Origin: Synechococcus sp. WH 8016
GTDB taxonomy: Bacteria; Cyanobacteriota; Cyanobacteriia; PCC-6307; Cyanobiaceae
DNA: 64,000 bases
Assembly (NCBI RefSeq): GCF_000230675.1
Contig: NZ_AGIK01000002.1
Location: forward strand, 248,001 to 312,000
Direction of reading: 5' to 3'
Below the pieces are notes generated by a model, which had not been told where the DNA came from, searched no databases, and saw nothing but the letters and a program-made list of their open reading frames with translations. Positions 54,959-63,667 of the stretch are shown piece after piece. Numbering within the stretch: the stretch's first letter is position 1; every line of letters starts with the position of its first letter. Position numbers and translations under genes: made by a program.

Positions 54959-55444
54959 TTAGTTCGAAAAATCTTCAAGCAGCCCTGCGACCCCAAGAGC
55001 CGTCGCCTCGATGTTCATGGCACCCTCCAAGGCCTTGCAGGCCGCGGCCATTACGGAAGGAAGCTCACGCCCTTGGAGAACGGTGCCAGCTTCCAGGTGA
55101 TGCCTGACGCTGCGCTCGACCATCGCCAGTAGCTCTTCAGCTCGATCTCCAACGGTGCGAGCTCGTGCGAGCTGCTCTTGTCGGAACGTCTCAAGCTGGT
55201 ATTTGCAGCGCTCAAGGTCCTCCTTCGTTCGTGCCTCTGATGCCTGCTGAAGCATCCCGGAGTCGTAGTCAGCCAGACGCTCGTTCCAGCGCCACTGTTC
55301 TGCTCGTCGGCGCAGGGTTGATTCAGAGCAGCCCACAACATCCGCTGTCTGACTGAACTGACGACTGGGGCCAAAGTCTCGATGCAGCAGGAGCTGCTCG
55401 AAGGCATCTGCGGGCTCACCAGGGAGTTGTGGGAAGGAGTTCAT
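54959..55444 (-). CDS. Phage terminase small-subunit-like DNA-binding protein
   Basis: About 161 aa from ATG 55444 (TTG 55474 is also open). The N-terminus PGEPADAFEQLLLHRDFGPS followed by an HTH (DVVGCSESTLRRRAEQWRWN) and ERLADYD is the pattern of phage small terminase-like proteins ('E-x-A-Y-x-x-F-x-x-Y-R-D...'). The rest is a Gln/Glu/Arg-rich helical region ending in an alanine-rich part. TerS recognises the packaging site on phage DNA. No large terminase or structural gene is in the window, which fits a satellite more than a prophage. Confidence 0.65.
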   Translation of the reverse strand: MNSFPQLPGEPADAFEQLLLHRDFGPSRQFSQTADVVGCSESTLRRRAEQWRWNERLADYDSGMLQQASEARTKEDLERCKYQLETFRQEQLARARTVGDRAEELLAMVERSVRHHLEAGTVLQGRELPSVMAAACKALEGAMNIEATALGVAGLLEDFSN

Positions 55445-55983
55445 CGACTTGTGCGCTTTCCAACAGGCTTCCAACGGGCTTCAAGCAGCGTCATCGAGCT
55501 TCATCCGGAAGAGCCAAACCATTCGGATTGGTGGTGATTTTGTAGCTGCTCAGAGTGATCTAGCGGGCAGCATTCCCAGCGAAGTGGACGTCCTCCAGTC
55601 GCCTCCCACTGCTTCTCGATGAAGGCTCTACGCCTTCTCTCCATCCATCCTGAGGATCTATTGGGTTGGCCCTTGTAAAAGGAATCAAGATCGGTTCTAA
55701 AGGAAGCCAAGAGAGAGAGGTAACTACTCCAGGCTTCCGGTTGTTATCGACATTCCGAACGAACCTGAACAAGCCCAGGTAACTTGAAGGGTTGGCATTT
55801 CGAGGTAGTTGCCACCGCTTCGGAACACTTGCAACGAGAACAACAACTGCTCTCTTGCCACTTCTGTGGCGAACTTAAACAACCTCAGGAGTAGCTCCCT
55901 GAGCCGGATAGCCACCTCGTTTGGGTTCATTGGCCCTGTGTGTGCGAGGTGGTCGGTCCGGACCTTCCTCACACACAAACCCA
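55445..55983. other. Element region without a confident gene
   Basis: About 540 bases between the divergent TerS-like and replication genes. A leftward frame at 55501-55710 would give 69 residues rich in Arg and Trp, but it starts with TTG, has no ribosome site and resembles nothing I know, so I leave it out. The region probably holds divergent promoters and perhaps a replication origin. Confidence 0.5.
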
Positions 55984-58695
55984 ATGCGCAAGAACTTTCA
56001 GGGCCTCAGGCCCCACACAACTGAGCAACTCAGAGCCGAGTTAGTTGTCGACCATCTGATTAATCTTGACGATTACATCCGCGGAGCGATCACGCTTGGC
56101 GCTGATGAAGGCTGGCGTGAGGCGTTAAATCGCAAGGCACAGGAGCAGATCAAGGAGGTCAAAGAAAATCTCAACCTGCGCCCTAACGAGGTCGCCTGGG
56201 AAGAGCGCTCCATCACTCGCAAGACGGACTACAGGTTCCGAGAAACTCCGCCCGAGAACTGGAACATCTACAGCGTCGGGATGACCAACAAAGGCGTGCT
56301 TCTGACCGGACTGCACTTTGCAGGCCAACGCAAGCACCCCAGCATCCGCACCCGAGAGAAGGGTGAAGTTCGCTTCGACTGCACCGGCACCCAGGTGAAG
56401 GTCTACCTCCCGCCGTTGACGTGGGAGTACGCCTTGCATCTGCTGGATCATCACGGGTTCATCTGCACTCGGGAGGAGTACACCCCGGAGATGGCATGGC
56501 AGTTCATCTTCAGTAACCCGGCGGTCCCCATCTGGGTCGAGGAATCAGCCCTTAAGGCGTTGTCTGCGACCTCCCATGGTCAGCTCGCCGTCGGCATTAA
56601 CGGCATCAACTCAGCAGGGCAAAAGACCCGATCAGATCGCCTCCGTGTGCCCCTGCAGAAGCTCGCGAAGGGTGGCCGTCGGATGATTGTCAGGTTTGAC
56701 AACGGCAGCAACTCTGAGCGCGCTGCGCAGCGAGTAGCAGGGCAGCTGAATCGAGCTGGAGCTGATGCCAACTGGTTCACCTGGACAGATCCAGGCAAGG
56801 CCAAGACGGACGACTACTTCGCGGCGAAGGGCAAGGCACTGGTCGCCGGCACGTTTGACCGCTCAGCCGATCAAACCGACAGCTTCAACCTGAACGAGGG
56901 TCAAAAGGGCCATTACTCCCGACTGAAGGGCAACTGGCGGACGACCACGATCGATCGCGAGTTCGAGCCGGAGGACCTGGTCAAGGCGCGGATGCAGGGG
57001 CGAATTATCGCCCTGGAGGGCCCCACGGGTACTGGCAAGACCAAGGCCTCAGTCGGTGCCATTGACCTGATGGAGCAGGCCCTGGGCCACAAGGTCATCG
57101 TGCTGGGTCTGTATCACCGTGCCTCGCTGGTCCACAAAGGCGCTGCTGAGTTCGGTGTCAGGGACCTCAGCTCATCCAGAGGCACGTTTGAGCGTGAACG
57201 TGGAGAGCGCAGGGACGGTCTGTTCTGCTGCTGCGAATCGATCAAGAAGGACAGCGGCGAGTTGGACATGTGGAGATGGAGCCACGACCTGGAGGAGAAC
57301 CCCAGGCCAGCTGTGCTGTTCCTTGACGAGCTCACCCAAGCAACCCTGCATCTGCTCCTGGACGGGACTGACGGGATGAGAGACAGCAGGCGTGAGGCGA
57401 TCCGGTCAGTTGAACGGTTGATACGAAACCCAGAGCTCATCATCATCGCTGCTGAAGCGGGCATAGGCGACATCGAGCTGGAATGGCTACAGGCGCTGTC
57501 TGGTGTTCAACCTCAGGTCATCAACACCACGTTTCGCCGGCAGTCCGACCTGTTCTATGGCGCCGCTACTGCTGACAACATCGACAAGCTCCAGCAGCTG
57601 TGCGGACAGACCATCGATCAAGGCCAGCAGGTCTGGCTCTCGATGGGCGAAGCAGAGTCACTGAAGAAATTCAGCGCACCTTTTTCTCGCAGCTTTCTGA
57701 TCCACAGCGACAACTCCTCATCCTTGGAGGTCGCTGAACTGATGTCCAACACCAATGCGGTCGCAGGTCAGTACACCTTGGTCGGATACAGCCCATCTGT
57801 GGTCTCTGGCATCTCGTATGAGGCCTCAACCGTTGGCATCGCTGCTTGTGTGCAGCAATTCGCGATGGCCCCCCAAGACGCCATGCAAGCCGTCGCCAGG
57901 GCACGAAGCGCAGATCGGCGGATCATGCTGTCGCCTGTCTCAGCACCGATGGCAAAGATCGGAACTGGGCGGACATCACAAGAAGAGGTCAGCCGTGCCA
58001 GGTTCACTGCGATCGACCCGAAGATGCAGGAGCTCTACCGAGACCACCTGAAAGGCGTTGACCCGGCAACCGTGCGCTACTCAGTCGCCCTCGAAGCTCG
58101 GGTCAACTATGAGGCCGTCAATAACGAGCACGTGTTGGCATGCCGCCTCAAGGATCAGGGCTACACGCTCCGGCCGTTTGACGAGCTGATCAGCGACAAC
58201 GCTGTTGTTATCCCGAAGGCTCAGCGGGATAAACAGAAAAAGCAGGCTGAACTGAGCCGCCGGACCCAGCTGATCCATGAGGTCATGACTGGTCAGAAGA
58301 CCATTGACCAGGCCAACTCAGAGGCCAGTAGGGAGACCAAGAACGGCATTTGGGTGGACCTGGCAGCGGTAGACCCCAGCCATGCCTATGTGTGGATGCT
58401 GCGCGTCAGGGTGCATGACCTGATCGCTGCAAGGTCATTCACTGTCGATAGCGCTGAGTTCCGCGCGATGGCAGCAGAGGTGCAGAGCCTGAATAAGCAC
58501 GAGGCACGGGAACTGCGAGACATCCTCGGTGGCCGCGTCACCATTCCTGGACCAGACGACGACGTCCCCGCAACGTTCGCCAAGGCGCTGCTCAAGGTGG
58601 CGGGGTTCACCACCCAGAGGCAGAGGCTCCAGGTTGATGGCGTCCGTACCTACCGCTTTGAGGTGATCGCGTTGGAGCTGTCCCCATTCTTGTAG
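55984..58695 (+). CDS. CyRepA1-like plasmid/element replication protein (toprim-helicase)
   Basis: A 903-aa protein from ATG 55984 (MRKNFQGLRPHT). An N-terminal DUF3854/toprim-like part has VPIWVEESALKAL, AVGINGING-type and MIVRFDNGSN segments near residues 190-250. A helicase-type ATPase follows, with Walker A LEGPTGTGKTKAS near residue 342 and Walker B AVLFLDELTQ near 440. QAVARARSADRRIML resembles a helicase motif VI with Arg fingers. This order matches the CyRepA1 family of cyanobacterial plasmid replication proteins. In this element it would drive replication after excision. The stop lies in the left arm of a strong hairpin. Confidence 0.85.
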   Translation: MRKNFQGLRPHTTEQLRAELVVDHLINLDDYIRGAITLGADEGWREALNRKAQEQIKEVKENLNLRPNEVAWEERSITRKTDYRFRETPPENWNIYSVGMTNKGVLLTGLHFAGQRKHPSIRTREKGEVRFDCTGTQVKVYLPPLTWEYALHLLDHHGFICTREEYTPEMAWQFIFSNPAVPIWVEESALKALSATSHGQLAVGINGINSAGQKTRSDRLRVPLQKLAKGGRRMIVRFDNGSNSERAAQRVAGQLNRAGADANWFTWTDPGKAKTDDYFAAKGKALVAGTFDRSADQTDSFNLNEGQKGHYSRLKGNWRTTTIDREFEPEDLVKARMQGRIIALEGPTGTGKTKASVGAIDLMEQALGHKVIVLGLYHRASLVHKGAAEFGVRDLSSSRGTFERERGERRDGLFCCCESIKKDSGELDMWRWSHDLEENPRPAVLFLDELTQATLHLLLDGTDGMRDSRREAIRSVERLIRNPELIIIAAEAGIGDIELEWLQALSGVQPQVINTTFRRQSDLFYGAATADNIDKLQQLCGQTIDQGQQVWLSMGEAESLKKFSAPFSRSFLIHSDNSSSLEVAELMSNTNAVAGQYTLVGYSPSVVSGISYEASTVGIAACVQQFAMAPQDAMQAVARARSADRRIMLSPVSAPMAKIGTGRTSQEEVSRARFTAIDPKMQELYRDHLKGVDPATVRYSVALEARVNYEAVNNEHVLACRLKDQGYTLRPFDELISDNAVVIPKAQRDKQKKQAELSRRTQLIHEVMTGQKTIDQANSEASRETKNGIWVDLAAVDPSHAYVWMLRVRVHDLIAARSFTVDSAEFRAMAAEVQSLNKHEARELRDILGGRVTIPGPDDDVPATFAKALLKVAGFTTQRQRLQVDGVRTYRFEVIALELSPFL

Positions 58696-58727
58696 TGGGG
58701 TCTATAGATCTACACACCCCACTACAA
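58690..58727. repeat. Perfect 12-bp inverted repeat at the end of the replication gene
   Basis: The arms 58690-58701 (TTGTAGTGGGGT) and 58716-58727 (ACCCCACTACAA) pair perfectly around a 14-base loop that contains the palindrome TAGATCTA. It overlaps the stop codon. A run of A, not T, follows on the + strand, so it is not a standard terminator in that direction. It may be a terminator-like barrier between convergent genes or a replication signal. Confidence 0.75.
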
Positions 58728-58850
58728 AAACAGGGCAACGTCCAACATCTTTCCAGTCCATAGAGTCGCCACACTCAGCTCGAAGCAAAGAAGACTGTTG
58801 ATAACTCGAACAGAGCGCCTTCAGGGAACTGCTGAAGCTCACGCTTGTTT

Positions 58851-60710
58851 TCATTGTCGTCCCTCGCTTCTATCGCCTCCAAGATCAACTTCGTAACCAA
58901 GCTCTGATGCACGGAAGCGAGCAATCTCTTGGAGACCAGCCACAACCTCTGGGGGGAAGACAGGCCGCGGAAACTTGCCAGGCTCCTTGATCACCCCTCC
59001 TCGTCCTGTCACCAGTTGATTGAACCAAGTCTTGCCAGCGAACAAGAAGGCAAAGCCGCGCTCGTAACCCATCGCTCGCAGGGCATGCAGCTCTCCAAGC
59101 GCAGTCCCCCAGGAATCCGTCGGAAACCCATTGGGACCAAGCCGGTTGTAGTGAAGCTGAATCGAGTCTCCACTCATGACCCAAGAAATACCGAGCTGCT
59201 GAAGCCAAGAGTTGAACTGCATCCGTTTGGGAATCTCTTGAAGCCCATGCTGAAGAAACTGGGACACGATCTCGACTGTGTCCTGCGCCTTCAGCACAGG
59301 GTCCTGAGGGCGTAACTCGCTGAGCCTGTAGTTCAACTCAGAAATCTCTCGCTCGAGCTCTAGAACTTGCTCACGCGCCTGAGAGATGGCACCGGTCAGA
59401 ACAGAGACCTGAATCTCGTTGGGCAGCTCCTTCGTCAGCTCTTCAGCAAGACGATGTTCACCGCGCTGAATCCTTCCACTGAGCTCCTGAAGCTGATCGT
59501 TTGCAGTACGGATCTGCCTGCTCAAATCCTCCACTTCCGGCCCCATCTGGATGGGGAAGAGGTTCTGCCAGTCGGCCAACGACAAGGTCGCCATCAGCAT
59601 CGCCTCGGCCTCATCCAAAGGAAGATTGATGGTCGGCGACTTCCGCCAAGCACCAAGCTGCTCACGACATCGCGTCGCACCCTGCTTTGCGACCGCACCA
59701 GCACTGTCAGAACAGGTGACATAACCGGGATGCCCGGGTCTGGCGTATCGACCGGCCGCCCTGTAAGTCAACAGAGACCCACAACCCGCGCAACGGACCA
59801 AACCACTGAACAGGAAGTGAACTTTCCGCGCCTTGGTGGTTGAACGCTTCCGATCACGCGTTGCCTTCGCCCGTTGGGCTCTTGTGAAGGTCTCCTGATC
59901 AACAACAGAGGGGTAATAACCCGGTATCTCATGGCTGTTTTTGCGCTGCAACAAGCCGGTGACAGCGGGGTCCCTTAACCGTTGACTCACTTGACCACGG
60001 TTCCAACGACCGTCCTTAGATGCAGGAGGGGCTGCATAGCCCTCCGTATTCAGCTCATCGGCAATCTGCGTCTGGCCCATCCCCGCCAGGCACATCTTGA
60101 ACATGGCCTCGATCGACTTGGCGTAGCCGTTTAAGCGAAATGGGTTGTCAGGCAACGACTCATCCCGGTCAATCCAGTAGGGATTGCGATGCCGCGGCCT
60201 CTCACCACGATCCTGCGCCTCGTAAATCTTGCGCCACCCACCACGAGACCATTTCGACTTCTCGTCGCTCTCGGCATGAGCCTGTGCGAAGAGGAACGAC
60301 AGCATGGCGAGGTCTTGGGCCCCAGTCGTCTCTCTGAACAAAGGAGAGCCACCCTGATAGCTGCAGACCGCAAACCCAAGCCCCTGCCCCCAGACATCCC
60401 GGATCAGAGACTCCAGTGCATCCAGAGGCTCTTGCCTGGAGAAGCGCCTGTGATCCTCAACGACCAGCACGGACCCCTTCGGGATAGAACCGGAGCGAGC
60501 TGCCTCTAGAAACCGCCCCAGCGCCCCTTGGGTGCGGTTCCGGCCGGTGTAAGCGCTGACGCCTGGATCGAGAAGTTCCTCAGCAAGACGAAAGTCGGGA
60601 TGCCTGCGCATCCAATCCTTTAGAGCCTCCTCCTGGCGCTGCAGACCTGACTTATCGCCTTGTGCCTGGCCACCACTGGAAACGCGGCGATAGGAATAAG
60701 CCAGCGCCAT
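58851..60710 (-). CDS. Large serine recombinase (integrase)
   Basis: A 619-aa integrase of the large serine type. The catalytic Ser lies in YSYRRVSSGGQ near residue 11, and VVEDHRRFSRQEP gives the Arg region. The recombinase domain follows (GMGQTQIADELN, WNRGQVSQRLRDPAVTG). The zinc ribbon is CAGCGSLLTYRA with a later VTC, and a long coiled coil (residues about 400-480) is typical of these enzymes. It begins about 50 bases from the right attachment core, facing away, as integrases usually do. It very probably catalysed insertion into mutY. Confidence 0.95.
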   Translation of the reverse strand: MALAYSYRRVSSGGQAQGDKSGLQRQEEALKDWMRRHPDFRLAEELLDPGVSAYTGRNRTQGALGRFLEAARSGSIPKGSVLVVEDHRRFSRQEPLDALESLIRDVWGQGLGFAVCSYQGGSPLFRETTGAQDLAMLSFLFAQAHAESDEKSKWSRGGWRKIYEAQDRGERPRHRNPYWIDRDESLPDNPFRLNGYAKSIEAMFKMCLAGMGQTQIADELNTEGYAAPPASKDGRWNRGQVSQRLRDPAVTGLLQRKNSHEIPGYYPSVVDQETFTRAQRAKATRDRKRSTTKARKVHFLFSGLVRCAGCGSLLTYRAAGRYARPGHPGYVTCSDSAGAVAKQGATRCREQLGAWRKSPTINLPLDEAEAMLMATLSLADWQNLFPIQMGPEVEDLSRQIRTANDQLQELSGRIQRGEHRLAEELTKELPNEIQVSVLTGAISQAREQVLELEREISELNYRLSELRPQDPVLKAQDTVEIVSQFLQHGLQEIPKRMQFNSWLQQLGISWVMSGDSIQLHYNRLGPNGFPTDSWGTALGELHALRAMGYERGFAFLFAGKTWFNQLVTGRGGVIKEPGKFPRPVFPPEVVAGLQEIARFRASELGYEVDLGGDRSEGRQ

Positions 60711-60744
60711 GGAGAGGCTTGCCCGACACAGACAAGCTAGTCAC

Positions 60745-60957
60745 CTATGCCGCAGAGCACCGCATCACCTCCGCGATCCAAATGCCATAGGGAGACAACA
60801 TCTGATTTGGCAGCGGCCAGGCTTGATCAGCGGTGAACATCCATGGTTTCTGCAGCGGATCTCTTCGGCCATCCACCTGCCACCACTCCAGCAAGAGCAA
60901 ACTCCTCTCCTGGGTGACAAGAGACAAGTTCCCTGGGTCCGTAGCAGCGGGGGGCAC
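60745..60957 (-). pseudogene. Displaced native 5' end of mutY
   Basis: Reads LLLLEWWQVDGRRDPLQKPW, then MFTADQAWPLPNQMLSPYGI and WIAEVM. This aligns with the N-terminus of the intact MutY (AWWEVHGRKDPALKPW, MFTKDGRWPEPHEHL, WIAEVM). After WIAEVM it runs into RCSAA and a stop, where the intact gene has LQQTQ. The break falls on the shared decanucleotide. The fragment must be what remains of the host gene's own start after insertion. Confidence 0.88.
60762..60771. other. Putative attachment core, right
   Basis: GCATCACCTC, the same as 51219-51228, at the point where the mutY fragment loses homology. It lies about 50 bases from the large serine integrase gene. Confidence 0.6.
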
Positions 60958-60980
60958 GATGGTGGTGATGCGAGAAAACC

Positions 60981-61880
60981 ATGGTGCACTGGCTAGCGGT
61001 TCTGGCGCCTTTCGCTCTCTGGCTTGGTGCGGGCTTTGTCGAACCAGCCAGAAGCAAGCCAGAAGCTCAGGAGCTGAAGCAGCTGAACCGCTCAGCGACG
61101 CATGCCGACCGCAACTGGCGCGCCTTTTGGAGGCATCACCTGGGAGATTGGAGAGGAAGCTGGACGCGCTATACCCCCTCCGGCAAGGTCAAGGAGACCT
61201 TCGCGAGCTCACGACTCTTCAGGGCAGACCCAGCCAAGAGTGAGATTGTCCAGGTGAATCGCTACCGCTATGCAGACGGGCGTTCGATCGAGAAAACGTG
61301 GGCATTCAACATCAAGGATCACAGTCAAGCGGATGGATTTGCCCATCCCGCCAGCGACGCCATGCGTGGTTTAGCCCTCGACAACGGCGCTGCGGCCTGG
61401 CTGATTCCCACCCTCAAACCCAACAAGTTCGCGCCCTTTGAACTCTTTCTCAAGCGTGGAGACATTCGCCACAGCGTCGGAGTGCTCTACGGGAAGAATG
61501 GTGAATTGCTGCGAACAGCCAGCATTAGAGAAAAGCGCGGAAGCCAATCAGACATCGACTGGACAGACACCGTTGTCCAAGTAGAGCCTTGGAATCCCGT
61601 TGGCCGCTGGAAAGGTGAGCAGCGACAGATCCAAGCCAATCTCTCCCGCGTTCCCGTGCAGAGCTCCGATTGGCAGTGGATAGACAACCACCAGACCAAC
61701 CACTTCTTACCGGATCGAATCATCCTGCGCTGTCCTGAGCGAATCACCCCGGGGCAAGCCTTCTTCATTCGCGTGATCTGGCTAGTGGATGACGGTGAGC
61801 TCCAGACGATCACAGCTCACTACAACAGCGAGTTTCAATTAATGGCTGTGACGCACCACGCGCTCACACCCGAAAGCTGA
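60981..61880 (+). CDS. DUF3598 family protein
   Basis: A 299-aa protein. A hydrophobic N-terminus (VLAPFALWLGAGF) may be a signal or anchor. The rest fits the cyanobacterial DUF3598 family: NWRAFWRHHLGDWRGSWTRY near residue 45, FASSRLFRADPAK, and a beta-rich lipocalin-like body to the end (IILRCPERITPG). The function is unknown; relatives are calycin-like and may bind a small hydrophobic molecule. It starts just outside the right border of the mutY element. Confidence 0.85.
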   Translation: MVHWLAVLAPFALWLGAGFVEPARSKPEAQELKQLNRSATHADRNWRAFWRHHLGDWRGSWTRYTPSGKVKETFASSRLFRADPAKSEIVQVNRYRYADGRSIEKTWAFNIKDHSQADGFAHPASDAMRGLALDNGAAAWLIPTLKPNKFAPFELFLKRGDIRHSVGVLYGKNGELLRTASIREKRGSQSDIDWTDTVVQVEPWNPVGRWKGEQRQIQANLSRVPVQSSDWQWIDNHQTNHFLPDRIILRCPERITPGQAFFIRVIWLVDDGELQTITAHYNSEFQLMAVTHHALTPES

Positions 61881-61985
61881 TCATGGGCCACACCTTAAGA
61901 TTTGCGGTCAAACCACGGATTGGACTGCGTCTTACCGGGAAAGCGCTGCCGGTGATGACACTCACCTGGGACGCACTTCAAGGAA

Positions 61986-63176
61986 TTAAAACGTTGTGCG
62001 ATTGGTCGTGGCCCCAGGCCCTGCGAGTGCTTCCTTGCGAAGCTGTTGGACCAAACCGTTGCGTTTGAGCTGGCTAATCGAAAGATTGATTCGCTTCACC
62101 GTTTCAGGATTGAGCTCAGGGGACAAAGCAAATCCTTGAAGCTCAGGGCGGATCCCAGACATCGCCAAAACAGGGATGATTCCTGCAGAAGCCGCATGAG
62201 ACTGGAGATAACGAAGCTGCAACTCGTCTGCCAGCACCGCATTCACGCGACCATCCTTGACCGCCACCAAGGAATCGCGAATCGACTCGATAGGTACACG
62301 ACCAGGCTGAGATTGACGCGAAGAAGCCGTCAACCGAATTCCAATCTCCTTCAATAACTCTTCACTCACAGTTCCCGATTTATAGCCAATACGCATACCT
62401 GATAATTCATCAAAAGAACTCAAACGACGACTGGCTAAACCCTGTGCCTCTTGAACTAATTCCACAGTGAGAAACCCCACCAAAACTGCACTGGAAATAT
62501 TGCGAACGACATAGCCCGCTATTAACACAGCGCGGCCTCTGGACGTATTAATAATCTCCGCATCTCCCTCCCCAGTCAGAATAATCGTAAATATTTTGAC
62601 AAATCGATGCAAGCGACCCTTCCCCCCATATTTGACCAATCTCGAATAATCTTCAACCCACCAAACAAGTGCACTCATCACAAACAACGACAATGTCAAA
62701 AGGGCGACCATCCGCAACAACGAAGGGCTGAGCATCGCTGCAAGAAAAGCTCGACTCAAGCTGAACGGATCATTGGCAACCATGACCGCCTGGCCATCTT
62801 CCTGAAAAGGCAAGCTAAATCTATAATTGCGAAGTCGGTTAGGGCTTAAATTAATACATTCAACAGCCACATCAAGGTCATTAGTACGAGTCGCATCCAA
62901 CATCGATGCAATGGAAGGCATCCGAATCAGCCTGTAATGAAGATTCTCGCGCTGTGCAACTTGCGTCCAAAGTTCGACAGCCAGACCCTTCCAGATACCA
63001 GATTCGCGATAACTGCAGGGCTGACTTCCATCAACGACACCGACCCGTAAAACTCGCGGTTCTGCCAAACCAGCCACAGGAACGCATACACTCCAGCCAA
63101 GCAGCAGAGAAGCAGCAATTAAGAAGCGACGCCTAAAGAGTTGATTCATTCTCAACCCACGAACAACTTTCCCCAT
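61986..63176 (-). CDS. GluR0-like ligand-gated ion channel with altered pore filter
   Basis: A 396-aa protein with the layout of Synechocystis GluR0. A signal peptide (FLIAASLLLGWSVCVPVAGLA) precedes the first ligand-binding lobe (LRVGVVDGSQPCSY). A membrane helix (LLRMVALLTLSLFVMSALVWW), a pore loop, a second helix, and the second lobe (SGMRIGYKSGTVSEELL) follow. ATG 63149 is an alternative start with a more compact signal peptide. The pore loop reads FTIILTGEGDAE, so the TVGYGD potassium filter of GluR0 is TGEGD-like here. It would open upon binding an amino acid or other ligand in the periplasm. Selectivity is unclear because Tyr is replaced by Glu. Confidence 0.88.
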   Translation of the reverse strand: MGKVVRGLRMNQLFRRRFLIAASLLLGWSVCVPVAGLAEPRVLRVGVVDGSQPCSYRESGIWKGLAVELWTQVAQRENLHYRLIRMPSIASMLDATRTNDLDVAVECINLSPNRLRNYRFSLPFQEDGQAVMVANDPFSLSRAFLAAMLSPSLLRMVALLTLSLFVMSALVWWVEDYSRLVKYGGKGRLHRFVKIFTIILTGEGDAEIINTSRGRAVLIAGYVVRNISSAVLVGFLTVELVQEAQGLASRRLSSFDELSGMRIGYKSGTVSEELLKEIGIRLTASSRQSQPGRVPIESIRDSLVAVKDGRVNAVLADELQLRYLQSHAASAGIIPVLAMSGIRPELQGFALSPELNPETVKRINLSISQLKRNGLVQQLRKEALAGPGATTNRTTF

Positions 63177-63667
63177 AAATCATTCCGACACGAAAGCACT
63201 GATCTTCAAAACGTTAATTCCCACAAGCCGCTAGTAAAATAATACAATCACAGACGCAATGCAAGCTGGCAAGCAACTAGATACCGGCGCAAATACATTG
63301 CAAATTACTTGATCACCAATATCCGAGAACCTTTATTGATGCCTACAAAAATATTTAACTTGCAAGAGTGAGGCATAAAAAATAAGACACTCAGCTCAAT
63401 TCACCTGAGCCTCCTTCTCATTCCGAATCTGAATGCGAATCGACAAACGCAGGAAGGGAAAGAACGTCACACCTCAAAGAACCGCTTTGGCCAAGCTGAT
63501 CACCTAGGTTTCATCCGTCTGATTCATTTCGGATTGAGCAGCAACGTGCAACGCCCTGCCCGCAAACTGCGGGGTTACTTCCGCACATTGCGGCAATGCC
63601 GGCCGATTCAGCAAGCAAAATGACAAACGTGGGAAAGTGAAGAAACGCCAGATCTCACATCACCGCT
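63177..63667. other. Intergenic region with a decayed copy of the next gene's start
   Basis: From about 63442 to 63560 the sequence repeats 63622-63742 at about 180 bases distance. Shared words are GACAAACG, CCGCTTTGGCCA-GCTGATCA, TTTCAT and ACGTGCAACGCC. In the frame of the glycosyltransferase the first copy has several stops. The left part (63177-63440) is AT-rich, with no gene, and should carry the promoter of the channel gene. Confidence 0.7.

Larger units (their letters stand above)
51219..60771. mobile_element. Integrated element inserted in mutY
   Basis: The proposed borders are the two copies of GCATCACCTC (51219-51228 and 60762-60771). At both, the minus strand reads the same MutY codons (WIAEVM). 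At the left copy the native mutY body follows. At the right copy the sequence before it is a displaced native 5' end. Inside are two serine recombinases, a copper-type cassette, a TerS-like gene and a primase/helicase-like gene. A large serine integrase directly at one border is the normal layout of such elements. Whether it is one element or several nested ones cannot be settled from this sequence. Confidence 0.75.

Noticed and set aside
55501-55710. 69-aa leftward frame in the mutY element
   Set aside because: TTG start without a ribosome site. The Arg/Trp/His content hints at an HNH-like piece, but the required Cys/His pattern is not there.
61883-62068. 61-aa rightward frame two bases after the DUF3598 gene
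   Set aside because: Position suggests coupling, but its last 83 bases overlap the channel gene on the other strand, it has no clear ribosome site and resembles nothing I know. Not accepted, but not excluded.
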